NCBI RefSeq assembly: GCF_000743535.1
Contig: NZ_AVCJ01000023.1
Location: forward strand, 1-64,000
From: Arenimonas donghaensis DSM 18148 = HO3-R19
Lineage (GTDB): Bacteria; Pseudomonadota; Gammaproteobacteria; Xanthomonadales; Xanthomonadaceae
Length of the DNA stretch: 64,000 nucleotides
Reading direction: 5' to 3'
Part shown: piece by piece, positions 20,116-30,023 of the stretch
How the letters are laid out: every line of letters starts with the position of its first letter
Position numbering within the stretch: position 1 is the stretch's first letter
Translations under genes and position numbers: made by a program
The notes under the pieces: model-generated
Seen by the model: the letters and a program-made list of their open reading frames with translations, nothing else
The model's database searches: none
Told to the model about the DNA's origin: nothing

Positions 20116-22998
20116 ATGCGCCCGCTGCTGCCGCTGCTGATCGTGCTGACCCTGCTCGCCTGTCCGGCGTCGTCGCCGGCTGAAACGGTGCCGGGCACGC
20201 CGCTGTCGAACAGCTATGGCTCCGAACAGACACGGGCCAAGCCCGGCCACCTCACGCTGGCCACGACGCCCGATGGCCAACTCTTCGCCGGCAACCACGA
20301 CGGCGTGCTGCGCTTTAATGGCATCGACTGGCGACTGACCGCCCTGCCAGCGCGTTCGGCAGCGCACTCCATCGCCACCGGCAACGATGGCCTGGTGTAC
20401 GTCGGTGGTTACGACACGTTCGGCCGGCTCGCCCCCGACGGCGAAGGCGGCCTGGCCTACGAAGAATTGCTCGATGCCGCCGGCCTGGTCGGCGACCAGC
20501 GCCACCTGGGCTTCGTGTACCAGGTGATGGTCGCCCCAGGAGGCGTTTACTTCCGAAGCGAGAATCGACTCATCCTGCTCCCTGCCGACGGCGGCAAGGC
20601 CAGCAGCTGGCCGCTGCCCGAGGCGACACGAAGTTTCTTCCAGGCAAAAGGCGGACTGCTGGCACGCATCCAGGGCCAGGGCCTGGTCCGGTTTGAGGAC
20701 GGCGAGTTTGTCCTGGTGCCAGGCGGGGAAGCCCTGGCGGACGTGGCGTTGGCCGGCGTCGTCGAACGTGAAGACGGACTGCTGCTGGTCAGCCACGACG
20801 GGCTGATGCTCGCCGACGACAACGGCATCAGAAAGCTCGACGGCGCCGCCAGCGAAATGCTGTCGGGCATGCGCAGCTACGCCGTCCGCGGACTGGCGGA
20901 TGGATCGGTGGTCGTCGGCACGCTCGAGGGTCAGCTGCTGCGGTTCGACGAGCAGCTGCGGGTCCGCCAGAAACTGGACCTGGGCAACTACGGCGTGCTC
21001 GCGCTCGACGTCGACCGCGAAGGTGGCCTCTGGGTCGCCACCGAGAGCGAGCTTCGCCGCCTGAAGCTGCCCTCGCCCTGGTCGCACCTGGGCGCCAGCC
21101 AGGGCATCGCCGGCAACCCCAACGATTTCGAATGGCATGACGGTGCGCTCTGGCTTGCCACCAGCCAGGGCGTGCAGCGCCTGCGACCCACCGAAGCCGG
21201 TCCGCCGCTGGCCGAACGCCTGCCCTGGACCAACTACGAGGCCTATGCCCTGCTTTCGGCCAAGGGCGACTTGCTGGTGGGCGTGCGAGAAGGCTTGCTG
21301 GTGGTCGAACCGGGGTCGCAGGAGCCGCGACGGCTCTACGAACATCCGCACCACGGCGTGTTCGCGCTGATGCCTTCGCGTCACGACGAATCACTGGCCT
21401 ACGGACTGGCGGGCCCCGACCTGCTGCTGCTGCACCGGCGCCAGGGCAAGTGGCAGGCCGGCCCCCTGGTCTCCCTGGACGGCATCAGCGTCTACGGCGT
21501 CGAAGAAGGCGAGCGTGCCGGCGAGCTCTGGTTTGGCGATACCCGCGGACCCTTGCAGCGCTGGAGCATCGACCCGCAAAGCGGTGAAGTCAGTTCGCGC
21601 CAGACCTACGACGACAGCCAGGGTTTGCCGGTCAATCCGCAGTTCGGCACCAGTGTCTACCGCTTCGATGACGCGATCCACGCCGCCAGCGGCGACGCCA
21701 GTTTCCGGTTCGACGGCCAGCGCTTCGTGGCCGACAAGGCGCCCCCGGCGACGCTGGTCGACAGGCCGCATGAACTGTCGGTCGAACAGACGCCCCTGGG
21801 CGACTATGCCTACACCACGCGCGAACTTTGGCATCGCCCCCCGGGCCAGGACGAATGGCGGCCCCTGTATCCCGGCGGCCGCGGCCTGGCGGGGTATTCC
21901 TACGTGCGCTACGGCCAGGACGGCGTGCTGCGCATCGCGACCTGGACCGGCCTGCTGCAGTTCAACCCCGAAGAATCCATGCCCGACACCGCGCCGCTGC
22001 AGCTGGGCATGGAGTCGGTGCTGGCCCGGAACGAAGCCGGCGAAACCCGGGTCATGCCCACCCGCACCGACAGCACCGAGCCGGTGCGACTGCCGCCGGG
22101 CTACAGCCTCACGCTTCGTTTCGCCATGGTCAGCATGGAAAGCGGCGCGGAATTCCGCTACCTGCTCCACGGCGTCACCCCCGAGTGGAGTGAATGGGCC
22201 GACCGCGACCTGTTCATCCGTGCCCTGCCCGCTGGCGACTATGCGCTCGAAGTGCAGGCACGCACCGGCACCGGCCGGCAGCCCGCGGGCATGACGTATC
22301 GGTTCCGTGTCCTGCCCTACTGGTATGAAACCTGGTGGGTGCAGGCTCTGCTCGGCCTGGCCCTGCTCGGCGCCGGGCTGGCCGTGGCGATGTGGCTGGT
22401 GCGCCTGCGCACCGAGCGTTTCATGCAGGCCAACCGTCGACTCGAAGCCCGTATCGCCGAGCGCACCCATGAACTCGAAGACGCCAACCGCAAGCTGGCC
22501 GAACTGGCCACTGAGGATGCGCTCACCGGCGTGGCCAACCGCCGGGCGCTGGAAAACGGCCTGCGTCGTGAATGGTTCCGCTGCCTCGACCAGCGCCGGC
22601 CGCTGAGCGTGCTGATGATCGACGTGGATCACTTCAAGGCCTACAACGACGCCCATGGCCATCTCGAAGGCGACGTGCAGCTGCGCGGCATCGCCCAGCG
22701 GCTGGCGCAGCAGCACGACCCGCAGCGCGAACTGCTGTCACGCTACGGTGGTGAGGAATTCGCGCTGTTGCTGCCGGGCGTGCACGTGCAGGAAGCAAGC
22801 CGCCGGGCCGAGGTCATCCGCGCTGCCATCGCCGCGAGCGACGCCGGGATGACGGTCAGCATCGGCGTCGCCGGCATGGTCCCGGACGTGCAATCCGAGC
22901 CCGATGGCTTGCTGCGCCGTGCCGATGCGGCCCTCTATGAAGCAAAACGCGCCGGCCGCAACAAGGTCGCGACCGACGCGGGTAGCCCTGCCGGCTGA
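20116..22998 (+). CDS. Membrane diguanylate cyclase with periplasmic beta-propeller sensor
   Basis: The 960-residue protein starts with a signal sequence ([20 protein letters not shown]). A long periplasmic region of two-component-regulator propeller repeats follows (for example [33 protein letters not shown]). Next are a Y_Y_Y-type Ig-like domain (around [15 protein letters not shown], residues 660-735), one membrane helix near 738-760, a short coiled coil and a C-terminal GGDEF domain with an intact GGEEF active site at 878-882. It should make c-di-GMP in response to an extracytoplasmic ligand that is not known. LACPAS near the N-terminus could also be read as a lipobox. It stands alone, convergent with the GlsB-like gene. 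Confidence 0.92.
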   Translation: MRPLLPLLIVLTLLACPASSPAETVPGTPLSNSYGSEQTRAKPGHLTLATTPDGQLFAGNHDGVLRFNGIDWRLTALPARSAAHSIATGNDGLVYVGGYDTFGRLAPDGEGGLAYEELLDAAGLVGDQRHLGFVYQVMVAPGGVYFRSENRLILLPADGGKASSWPLPEATRSFFQAKGGLLARIQGQGLVRFEDGEFVLVPGGEALADVALAGVVEREDGLLLVSHDGLMLADDNGIRKLDGAASEMLSGMRSYAVRGLADGSVVVGTLEGQLLRFDEQLRVRQKLDLGNYGVLALDVDREGGLWVATESELRRLKLPSPWSHLGASQGIAGNPNDFEWHDGALWLATSQGVQRLRPTEAGPPLAERLPWTNYEAYALLSAKGDLLVGVREGLLVVEPGSQEPRRLYEHPHHGVFALMPSRHDESLAYGLAGPDLLLLHRRQGKWQAGPLVSLDGISVYGVEEGERAGELWFGDTRGPLQRWSIDPQSGEVSSRQTYDDSQGLPVNPQFGTSVYRFDDAIHAASGDASFRFDGQRFVADKAPPATLVDRPHELSVEQTPLGDYAYTTRELWHRPPGQDEWRPLYPGGRGLAGYSYVRYGQDGVLRIATWTGLLQFNPEESMPDTAPLQLGMESVLARNEAGETRVMPTRTDSTEPVRLPPGYSLTLRFAMVSMESGAEFRYLLHGVTPEWSEWADRDLFIRALPAGDYALEVQARTGTGRQPAGMTYRFRVLPYWYETWWVQALLGLALLGAGLAVAMWLVRLRTERFMQANRRLEARIAERTHELEDANRKLAELATEDALTGVANRRALENGLRREWFRCLDQRRPLSVLMIDVDHFKAYNDAHGHLEGDVQLRGIAQRLAQQHDPQRELLSRYGGEEFALLLPGVHVQEASRRAEVIRAAIAASDAGMTVSIGVAGMVPDVQSEPDGLLRRADAALYEAKRAGRNKVATDAGSPAG

Positions 22999-23014
22999 TG
23001 CCGGCGCCGGCGGA

Positions 23015-23257
23015 TCAGGCTTTCTTGATCAGGCCGATGATCGCCAGCAGCAGCACCGCACCGATGAAAGCGGTGATGAAGACGCCGATGTCGCCGCCGA
23101 AGCTGACGCCCAGCTTGGGCAGCAGCCAGCCGCCGAAGAATGCGCCCAGCACGCCCACGACCATGTTGATGAGGACGCCGAAACCGCGGCCCTTCATCAC
23201 CAGGCCGGCAAGCCAGCCGGCGAGCGCGCCGATGATCAGGAAAATTAGAAGATTCAT
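23015..23257 (-). CDS. GlsB/YeaQ/YmgE-family small membrane protein
   Basis: The 80-residue protein has three hydrophobic glycine-rich helices (MNLLIFLIIGALAGWLAGLV start, NMVVGVLGAFFGGWLLP, AFIGAVLLLAIIGLI) characteristic of the transglycosylase-associated family. Members are induced by envelope, acid or osmotic stress. The biochemical function is unknown. It is the last gene of a leftward series behind a small membrane protein and cardiolipin synthase. Confidence 0.88.
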   Translation of the reverse strand: MNLLIFLIIGALAGWLAGLVMKGRGFGVLINMVVGVLGAFFGGWLLPKLGVSFGGDIGVFITAFIGAVLLLAIIGLIKKA

Positions 23258-23271
23258 GTCAGTACCTCGGT

Positions 23272-23535
23272 TCAGGAACGGTGGGTGGAGTCTTCGCTAC
23301 GTGCCGCCTTGCGGGCTTCCGCCTGCTCCCTGAGCATGCGCAGTTCTTCGGCGGTCATGATGTGGCTGGCGTCGCGGGAACTGCTGGAGATGCGTGCATT
23401 GAGCCAGCCCAGGAGGAACATCACCAACAGTGCCAGCGAGCCGGCCAGCAGCACCAGCACGCCGAACGTGGGCATCGAACGCATCATGGCCAGGCCCAGG
23501 CAGGCCAGCGAACCGAGTAGATAGAGCCAATGCAT
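23272..23535 (-). CDS. Small two-helix membrane protein, function unknown
   Basis: The 87-residue product has two membrane segments (WLYLLGSLACLGLAMM and FGVLVLLAGSLALLVMFLLG) and a charged cytoplasmic tail (TAEELRMLREQAEARKAARS). I do not recognise a family. It lies 14 bp upstream of the GlsB-like gene and 61 bp downstream of cardiolipin synthase, in the same direction, so an envelope role is plausible. Confidence 0.75.
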   Translation of the reverse strand: MHWLYLLGSLACLGLAMMRSMPTFGVLVLLAGSLALLVMFLLGWLNARISSSSRDASHIMTAEELRMLREQAEARKAARSEDSTHRS

Positions 23536-23596
23536 GGGTCACCTCGCACTTTGCCGGAAGTGTAGCCCAAGCTGGCCGCGAGTCCAGCCGGAGCGT

Positions 23597-25012
23597 TCAG
23601 AGCAGGGGAGAAAGCAGCCGGGTGGCGTTGTCGGCCAGGCGTCGCGGGAAGGGCAGCGGCGGGTCGTCGGCCCTGATTTCGCGACAGTGTGACAAGGTCG
23701 ATTCGATTTCGGCCTCGAGTTCCGACGCCAGGTCACGGTCGTGCAGCAACAGGCTCAGCTCGAAGTTCAGGCGGAAGCTGCGGTGGTCGAAATTGGCGCT
23801 GCCGATCACGCAGGTGTCGTCGTCCACCAGCAGCGCCTTGGTGTGGATCATGCGGGGCTGGTATTCGAAGACCCGGATGCCCGAAGCCAGCAGTTCGTCG
23901 TAATAGGATCGCGCGGCGGCGCTGACCAGGATCGAGTCGCTCTTGGCCGGCACGATGATGCGCACGTCCAGCCCGCGCATCGCCGCCGAGGTGAGCGCCA
24001 TGCGTGCCGCCTCGCCCGGGACGAAGTAGGGGGTCACCATCCAGATGCGGCGGTCGGCCTGGTGGATCGCCTCGACCTTGACCCGGTGGATCGACTCCCA
24101 CACCGAATCGGGTCCCGAGGGCAGCGCGTGGACGAGCATCTTGCCTTCCCGCGGCTCGGGCCAGAGCCGGTCGTCGCGCAGCGCGGTGCCGGTGCCGTAG
24201 TGCCAGTCCTCGAGGAACGCCAGCTGCAGCCAACGCACGATCGAGCCCTCCAGCCGCAGGTGCAGGTCGTGGAAGGCCTTGGGATTGACGGCTTCGTTCT
24301 CGTCGTCGGTGACGTTGATGCCGCCGGTGAAGGCGATGCAGCCATCGACGATGACGATCTTGCGGTGGTTGCGCAGGTTCATCCGCGGGCGCCAAAGCCA
24401 GCGCAGGCGCACCGGGTGGAACCAGCAGACCTCGGCCCCGGCCTCGCGGAGCGGGGCCAGGAAGGCCGCGCCGAGCTTCACCGAGCCAAAGGCGTCGAGC
24501 AGCAGCCGCACCCGCACGCCTTCGCGCGCCTTCGCCACCAACGCGTCGCGCAGGCGGGTACCGGTGTGGCCTTCCTCGAAGATGTAGTACTCCAGGTGCA
24601 GGTGGTGCCTGGCCCCGGCGATGGCCTCGTGCAGGGCATCGAACGTGGCCTCGCCGCCGATCAGCAGCTTTACGTCGGTGGCGCTGCTGGGTGCGAAGTG
24701 GGTGATCGCCTGGGCCAGCCGCGACACCGTGGCGCAGTCGTCGCTGGTGACCAGGTCGCTGGGAAGGCTTGGTTCAAGGCTGCGCCGCGACATGCTGCGC
24801 CGGCGGCGCTGGCGCACGATGCGCTGCGGGCCGAGGAAGTGGTAGATCAGCAGGCCAACCACCGGCAGCGCCGCCAGCGACAGCACCCAGGTGAGGGTGG
24901 CGATCGGCTCGCGCTTTTGCATCACGATCCAGCCTGCCAGGACCAGGACGTAGAGCGTCCAGAGCGTGATCAGCAGCGGTTTGAAGTCGGAAATCCAATC
25001 GGCAAGCTGCAT
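23597..25012 (-). CDS. cls: Cardiolipin synthase (phospholipase D superfamily)
   Basis: The 471-residue enzyme has two N-terminal membrane helices (around LLITLWTLYVLVLAGWIVM and LSLAALPVVGLLIYHFLG). Two phospholipase D domains follow, each with an HKD motif: HRKIVIVDG and HTKALLVDD. Such enzymes make cardiolipin from phosphatidylglycerol or phosphatidylethanolamine at the inner membrane. The length and architecture match ClsA-type synthases. It is followed by two small membrane-protein genes. Confidence 0.94.
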   Translation of the reverse strand: MQLADWISDFKPLLITLWTLYVLVLAGWIVMQKREPIATLTWVLSLAALPVVGLLIYHFLGPQRIVRQRRRRSMSRRSLEPSLPSDLVTSDDCATVSRLAQAITHFAPSSATDVKLLIGGEATFDALHEAIAGARHHLHLEYYIFEEGHTGTRLRDALVAKAREGVRVRLLLDAFGSVKLGAAFLAPLREAGAEVCWFHPVRLRWLWRPRMNLRNHRKIVIVDGCIAFTGGINVTDDENEAVNPKAFHDLHLRLEGSIVRWLQLAFLEDWHYGTGTALRDDRLWPEPREGKMLVHALPSGPDSVWESIHRVKVEAIHQADRRIWMVTPYFVPGEAARMALTSAAMRGLDVRIIVPAKSDSILVSAAARSYYDELLASGIRVFEYQPRMIHTKALLVDDDTCVIGSANFDHRSFRLNFELSLLLHDRDLASELEAEIESTLSHCREIRADDPPLPFPRRLADNATRLLSPLL

Positions 25013-25048
25013 GGGGATTCCTTCAGGCCTGGACCGATTGTAGCCAGT

Positions 25049-25750
25049 TCAGCCCGGCGGCTTGCCGAAGATCTGCTCGGCGCGGTTGAACAACACCCAG
25101 CTGGTGGCGATGTACTTGTCCCCGCCGGCGGGCCGGTTGCCGCGATGGGTGTGGGTGAAGGCGGCCGGTGCGATCAGCAGGCTGCCGGTGCGCGGCGGCA
25201 CCTTGCGCTGCTGGTGGAAGAACTCCGTCTCGCCGGCCTGGAAGTCGTCGTTGAGGTAAACCGTCCACAGCAGGTGCCGGTGCAGGGTTTCGCACTGCGG
25301 GTCGCGCGGGTAGAGCTCGCAGTGCCAGTACGGATAACCACCTTCGCCGGCGCGGTAGCGCTGCAGGTTGATGCGTCCGGGACGGAAGATCGAACGGATG
25401 ATCTCGCCCAGGGCGACGTCGGGCAGCGTGGCGAAATCCTCCGCCGACAATCGCCGCACTTCATCGGGGTTGGCGCCGTGCTGGACCATCAGCGGCGCGA
25501 TCAGGGTGTAGGGATAGCGGCGCAGGTAGCGGGCCAGGCCGTTCATGATCGCCTGCACGAAAACCACCTCGGTCTCGCGCCACTCCTGCTTGCCGGTGAT
25601 GCTGATGTCGCGGCTGTTCTTGAGGTCGGGGAACAGGCCACCGCCGACCAGGCCGGGCTGGTCCTGGCCGCTGGCTTCGAACTGCTCGATGATCCGCGCG
25701 CAGGTCGCCGCGGGCACGGCGTCCGGGTAAACCTCGATGAAGTCGTCCAT
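25049..25750 (-). CDS. 2-oxoglutarate/Fe(II)-dependent oxygenase (2OG-Fe(II))
   Basis: The 233-residue protein has the double-stranded beta-helix motif of the family. The metal ligands are probably His143 and Glu145 in YWHCELYP, with a distal His200 or His202 in FTHTHRGN. The 2OG-binding basic residue may be the Lys in GDKYIATSWV or the Arg after the distal His. The substrate is unknown; relatives hydroxylate prolyl or lysyl residues or small molecules. It begins 6 bp after the fbp stop codon, so it is probably co-transcribed with fbp. Confidence 0.85.
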   Translation of the reverse strand: MDDFIEVYPDAVPAATCARIIEQFEASGQDQPGLVGGGLFPDLKNSRDISITGKQEWRETEVVFVQAIMNGLARYLRRYPYTLIAPLMVQHGANPDEVRRLSAEDFATLPDVALGEIIRSIFRPGRINLQRYRAGEGGYPYWHCELYPRDPQCETLHRHLLWTVYLNDDFQAGETEFFHQQRKVPPRTGSLLIAPAAFTHTHRGNRPAGGDKYIATSWVLFNRAEQIFGKPPG

Positions 25751-25756
25751 GTCCGT

Positions 25757-26770
25757 TCAGGCCCCCGCGTCGTCTTCGAGGTGGTAGCGAACCGCCTGCG
25801 CCACTTCGTCGCGTGAACCCAGGAAGACCGGCACGCGCTGGTGCAGGCCGGTCGGCTGGACGTCCATCATGCGTTGCCGGCCGGTGCTGGCGGCGCCGCC
25901 GGCCTGTTCGATGATGAAGGCCATCGGGTTGGCCTCGTACATGAGCCGCAGCTTGCCGCCCTTGTCGCGGCACTTGCTGTCGAGCGGGTAACTGAAGATG
26001 CCGCCGCGGGTGATGATGCGGTGCACGTCGGCGACCATCGAGGCGACCCAGCGCATGTTGAAGTCCTTGCCGCGCGGACCTTCCTTGCCCTTGAGAAGGT
26101 CTCCCACGTAGCGCTGCATCGGTGCCTCCCAGAAGCGCTGGTTGGACATGTTGACCGCGAACTCCTTCGTTTCCGCCGGCACCTGCACGTCGCGCCGGGT
26201 CATGATGAAGCTGCCGATCTCGCGGTCGAGCGTGAACACGTGGGTGCCGTGGCCCACGGTCAGCACCAGCATGGTGCTGGGCCCGTAGGTCGTGTAGCCG
26301 GCGCAGACCTGGGTGTTGCCCGGCTGCAGGAAGTGTTCGTCGCCCGGGGCGGTGACATCGTCCGGACAGCGCAGCACCGAGAAGATGGTGCCGACCGAGA
26401 TGTTCACGTCGATGTTGGAGCTGCCGTCGAGCGGATCGAACAGCAGCAGGTAGTTGCCGCGCTGGAAGGCGTCGGGGATCGGCTGGCTGTGGTCCATTTC
26501 CTCCGACGCCAGGCCGGCCAGGTGGCCGCCCCAGGCATTGGCCTCGAGCAGGATGTCGTTGCTGAGCACGTCCAGCTTCTTCTGCGCCTCGCCCTGGATG
26601 TTGCCCGTGCCGGCATCACCCAGGACACCGCCCAGCGCACCCTTGCCGATGGCGATCGAGATGGTCTTGCAGGCGCGGGCCACCACTTCGATCAGCAGGC
26701 GCAGGTCGGCGTTGATGCGGCCGGCATGCTGCTCCTGGATCAGGTAGCGGGTCAGGGAAATATGTTTCAT
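25757..26770 (-). CDS. fbp: Fructose-1,6-bisphosphatase class I
   Basis: This enzyme hydrolyses fructose 1,6-bisphosphate in gluconeogenesis. The start [17 protein letters not shown] at 26770 gives 337 residues, the normal class I length. The metal-binding block [17 protein letters not shown], the LASEEMD motif and [20 protein letters not shown] are intact. A much longer frame extends upstream only because it runs antisense to the divergent DUF4010 gene. A 90-bp divergent promoter region lies at 26771-26860. Confidence 0.96.
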   Translation of the reverse strand: MKHISLTRYLIQEQHAGRINADLRLLIEVVARACKTISIAIGKGALGGVLGDAGTGNIQGEAQKKLDVLSNDILLEANAWGGHLAGLASEEMDHSQPIPDAFQRGNYLLLFDPLDGSSNIDVNISVGTIFSVLRCPDDVTAPGDEHFLQPGNTQVCAGYTTYGPSTMLVLTVGHGTHVFTLDREIGSFIMTRRDVQVPAETKEFAVNMSNQRFWEAPMQRYVGDLLKGKEGPRGKDFNMRWVASMVADVHRIITRGGIFSYPLDSKCRDKGGKLRLMYEANPMAFIIEQAGGAASTGRQRMMDVQPTGLHQRVPVFLGSRDEVAQAVRYHLEDDAGA

Positions 26771-26860
26771 GGGGCTCCAGCGGGGCGGCGACGGACCCGG
26801 GCATTGTCCGCGCCCGCGCCGGGCTTGCAAGCGCGGGCCGGCTTGCAGGCACAATCGGGC

Positions 26861-28099
26861 ATGACCGGGACCACCTTCGACGCCTTGCCCCTGCTGCCCC
26901 TGGGCACCGCCCTGGGCGTGGGCCTGCTGGTCGGCGCCGTGCGCGAGCGCCGGCATCCGGACCGGACCACGTCGGCCGGACTGCGCACGCACGCCCTGGC
27001 GGCGCTGTGCGGCGCGGTGTCGCTGTGGCTGGGCCTGGCGGTGTTCGTGGTGGTGGTGGCGCTGGCGGGCCTGTTCGCGGCGATGAGCTACCGGCTCAGC
27101 CACGCCGAAGACCCGGGGCTGACCGGCGAAATCACCCTGGTGCTGACGACCCTGCTCGGTGGCCTCGCCGTGGGCCTGCCGGCGCTGGCCGGCGGCCTGG
27201 GCGTGGTGGTGGCCGCGCTTGTCTACCTGAAGGCGCCGCTGCACCGCCTGGCGCGCGAACGCGTGAGCGAAGCCGAGGTCCGCGATGGACTGGTGCTGCT
27301 CGCATCCGCCCTGGTGGTGCTGCCGCTGGTCCCGGACCGCAGCATGGGACCGTTCGAGGTCTTCAACCCGGCGATGCTGTGGCGCCTGGTGGTGCTGGTG
27401 ATGGCGATCAGCGCCCTGGGCCACGTCGCCCTGCGCCTGGTCGGCAACCGCTGGGGGCTGGCGGTGGCGGGATTTTTCGCCGGCTATGTTTCGTCCACCG
27501 CGGCGGTGGCGGGATTCGGCCAGCGCGTGCGCGAAACCCCCGGCCTGCGGTCGCCGGCGGTGGGCGCGGCGATGCTGGCCAACCTGGCCTCGCTGAGCCT
27601 GTTCGTGCCGATCCTGCTGGCGGTGTCGCCGGCGCTGTTGCCGCAGGTGGCCTGGGAATTGCTCGCCGGTGGCGCCGTGCTGCTGGCCGGCGGCCTGCTC
27701 GGCCTGCGCGCGGACGGCCAGGGGGAGCCACCGCCGACCGCGCAGTCGCGCATGTTCCGGTTCCGGCATGCGCTGGTGTTCGCCGTGGTCATCACCGGCG
27801 TGCTTTTTGTTTCGGCTGCGCTCAATGCCTGGCTGGGACCGCGCGGCGCGATGGCCGGCGCCACCGTGGCGGCCCTGGCCGAGGTCCACGCGGCGGCGGT
27901 CTCGGTGGCGAGGCTGTCGGCCGCCGGCAGTTTCGACACCGAACAGGCGCGCTGGGCGATCGTGCTGCTGCTGGCGGCCAGCTCGCTGGCGAAGTCCGGC
28001 GTGGCCTTCGCCAGCGGGGGCCTGGGTTATGGCCTGCGGGTGGCGGCCGGCCTGGTGGCCATGGTGGCTGCGGTGGCGGCGGTGGCGTGGCTGGCCTGA
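26861..28099 (+). CDS. MgtC/DUF4010-family membrane protein
   Basis: The 412-residue polytopic protein begins [19 protein letters not shown]. The opening [12 protein letters not shown] resembles the MgtC/SapB N-terminal segment, and about eleven to thirteen hydrophobic helices continue to the end, including the DUF4010 region ([18 protein letters not shown]). Function is uncertain; MgtC relatives relate to magnesium limitation and membrane potential. It is divergent from fbp and ends 4 bp from the convergent response regulator. Confidence 0.85.
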   Translation: MTGTTFDALPLLPLGTALGVGLLVGAVRERRHPDRTTSAGLRTHALAALCGAVSLWLGLAVFVVVVALAGLFAAMSYRLSHAEDPGLTGEITLVLTTLLGGLAVGLPALAGGLGVVVAALVYLKAPLHRLARERVSEAEVRDGLVLLASALVVLPLVPDRSMGPFEVFNPAMLWRLVVLVMAISALGHVALRLVGNRWGLAVAGFFAGYVSSTAAVAGFGQRVRETPGLRSPAVGAAMLANLASLSLFVPILLAVSPALLPQVAWELLAGGAVLLAGGLLGLRADGQGEPPPTAQSRMFRFRHALVFAVVITGVLFVSAALNAWLGPRGAMAGATVAALAEVHAAAVSVARLSAAGSFDTEQARWAIVLLLAASSLAKSGVAFASGGLGYGLRVAAGLVAMVAAVAAVAWLA

Positions 28100-28103
28100 G
28101 CTT

Positions 28104-28745
28104 TCAGATGATGCGCAGGGTGATGGCCTTGAGCACCGCGCGGGTGCGGTCGCGCGTGCCCAGCTTGTCCAGGATCTCGGAAACGTAGTTCTTCACCGTG
28201 CCTTCGGACAGGAACACGGCCTTGGCGATTTCACGGTTCGAATAACCGCCGGCAATCAGGCGCAGGATCGACACCTCGCGCTCGTTGAAGGTGTCGGTGG
28301 GTTCGGACTGGTCGCGGTACGCATAGCGGGCCCGCACCGGATCGGTGGATACCGGCGCCAGCAGGGTTTCGCCGCGCGCGACCCGGGTGATCGCCTCGAA
28401 CAGGTCCTCGGGCGAGGCATCCTTGAGCAGGAAACCCTGGGCGCCGGCCTCGGCCGCGGCCAGGGCCAGGCTGTCCTCGTCGAAGGTGGTCAGCAGCACT
28501 ACCGGGGTGGCGTCGCCGCGCTCCCGCAGCGCACGCACCAGGCCAAAACCGTCCAGGCCCGGCATGCGGATGTCCGACAGGATGACGTCGGCGGGCGTTT
28601 CGGCGACCGCCGCGAGCAAGGCCTCGCCGTCCTGCGCCTCGGCTACGAGTTCGAGCTCGGCGAAACCGGCGAGCAGGGCGGTCAGCCCGCTGCGGACCAG
28701 GGCCTGGTCGTCGGCCAGCGCAACCTTGATCGGCCTTGCCGTCAT
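28104..28745 (-). CDS. LuxR/NarL-family response regulator
   Basis: The start at 28745 ([20 protein letters not shown]) gives a 213-residue regulator. The receiver domain has acidic pair D12/D13, phosphorylation site Asp58 in [12 protein letters not shown] and a conserved Lys in GFLLKDASP. The C-terminal helix-turn-helix reads [20 protein letters not shown]. It overlaps the kinase gene by 4 nt (ATGA-type coupling), so the two form an operon resembling DesK/DesR or LiaS/LiaR systems. The target genes are unknown. Confidence 0.94.
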   Translation of the reverse strand: MTARPIKVALADDQALVRSGLTALLAGFAELELVAEAQDGEALLAAVAETPADVILSDIRMPGLDGFGLVRALRERGDATPVVLLTTFDEDSLALAAAEAGAQGFLLKDASPEDLFEAITRVARGETLLAPVSTDPVRARYAYRDQSEPTDTFNEREVSILRLIAGGYSNREIAKAVFLSEGTVKNYVSEILDKLGTRDRTRAVLKAITLRII

Positions 28746-29881
28746 GCCGACACCGGCAGCCAGGCTTGCAGGTGCACGCCGCCGGTGTCGGTGCGGCCCA
28801 GTTCGAGCCCCCCGCCCACGGCCACCAGGCGTTCGCGCATGCCACGCAGGCCGTTGCCCGGTTCGAGCCTGCCGCGGCCGCGGCCGTCGTCGCGGATGTC
28901 CAGGTGCAGGCCGTCGGCTTCGCGCCGCAGCACCACCCACAGGTTGTTGGCTTGCGAATGCCGGGCGCTGTTGGTCAGGCCTTCCTGCACGGCGCGCAGC
29001 AGGGCCTCGGCCTGCGCCACCGACCCGACGCGGGCGTCGCCGTCTATCTGCAGGTGCATGCGTGGTCGCGGGAACGGCGTGGCCAGGGATTCGAGTGCCG
29101 GGCCCAGGTCCATGCCGTCGGAATGGCGCATCTGCTGCACCACGTCGCGGATGTCGGTCAGCAGTTCGTCGGCCAGGCGCGAGCAAAGCTGGACCTGGGC
29201 GTCGCCGGCCAGGCGGGGATCGCGCGCCAGCGCCGCCATGTTCAATTTCAGCGCCGTCAGTTTGTGGCCGGCGACGTCGTGAAGCTCGCGGGACAGTCGC
29301 AGGCGCTCGCCGTCGCGCGCGGTTTCGGCCAGCAGCGATCGGGTCGCGAGCAGGTCGGCGTTGGCCACGGCCAGCGCATCGCGCGCGCGCTCGGCGCTCA
29401 AGCCGAACCAAGCAGCGCTGGCGGCGAACACTTGGAAACAGCCGACCATCAGCGTCGCGGGCAAGGCCGAACGCGTGCCCCAGAGACCGTCGTAGACCGC
29501 GTACAGGCCGATGTTCGCAAGCACGATGACAATGGCGGCGCCGCGCGGCGCCCACGCGTGTGCCACCTGCACCGCGCAAAGGATCAGCAGGATGGGCAGC
29601 GAGCTGTTGCGCGCCATCGCCATCAGCGCGAACACCAGCAGGTACTGGGCGACGATCAGGACGCGCAGGCGCGGCGATTCGTGGTCCTGCGACCCAACCA
29701 CGGCCAGGAACAGCCCGAACCAGGCCAGGTGGAGCGCGCCCAGCAGCCAGTCCGGCGGCGCGCTGGACATCCAGTCGGGCACGCCGGAGCCACCGTAGAC
29801 CAGCTCCCAGCCGATCGCCGCCCAGGTGATGTAGCCGGCCAGGTTGAGCGGGGTGAGGAGCTGTTTCAGGTGTTCACGCAT
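28742..29881 (-). CDS. Histidine kinase, DesK/LiaS-like (HisKA_3)
   Basis: The ATG at 29881 (MREHLKQLLTPLNLAGY) gives 379 residues with about five or six membrane helices in the first 160 residues and no large periplasmic domain. This is typical of kinases that sense the membrane itself. The HisKA_3 dimerisation motif RLSRELHDVAGHKL has phospho-acceptor His201. The ATPase part has an N-box QEGLTNSARHSQ and G-box GNGLRGMRERL. The longer frame upstream reads into the promoter region of the divergent gene. Confidence 0.92.
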   Translation of the reverse strand: MREHLKQLLTPLNLAGYITWAAIGWELVYGGSGVPDWMSSAPPDWLLGALHLAWFGLFLAVVGSQDHESPRLRVLIVAQYLLVFALMAMARNSSLPILLILCAVQVAHAWAPRGAAIVIVLANIGLYAVYDGLWGTRSALPATLMVGCFQVFAASAAWFGLSAERARDALAVANADLLATRSLLAETARDGERLRLSRELHDVAGHKLTALKLNMAALARDPRLAGDAQVQLCSRLADELLTDIRDVVQQMRHSDGMDLGPALESLATPFPRPRMHLQIDGDARVGSVAQAEALLRAVQEGLTNSARHSQANNLWVVLRREADGLHLDIRDDGRGRGRLEPGNGLRGMRERLVAVGGGLELGRTDTGGVHLQAWLPVSA

Positions 29882-30023
29882 GGCGCCAGCTTGGGCCGCC
29901 AGGGACGGGGGCTCAAGACCCGGGGCGAACAAAGTGACTTCCGGCACCCGGATCCGGTGACCGGCGGCACCTGAGTTGAGGTGGCCCGGCATCGAGACTG
30001 GCGGCACGCAAAAGGAGAACCCC

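Noticed and set aside
25841-28099. A 752-codon open frame on the plus strand and a 710-codon frame on the minus strand across fbp and the DUF4010 gene
   Set aside because: The extra length of each is antisense to the real gene of the other strand. Family lengths and start sites support the shorter genes.
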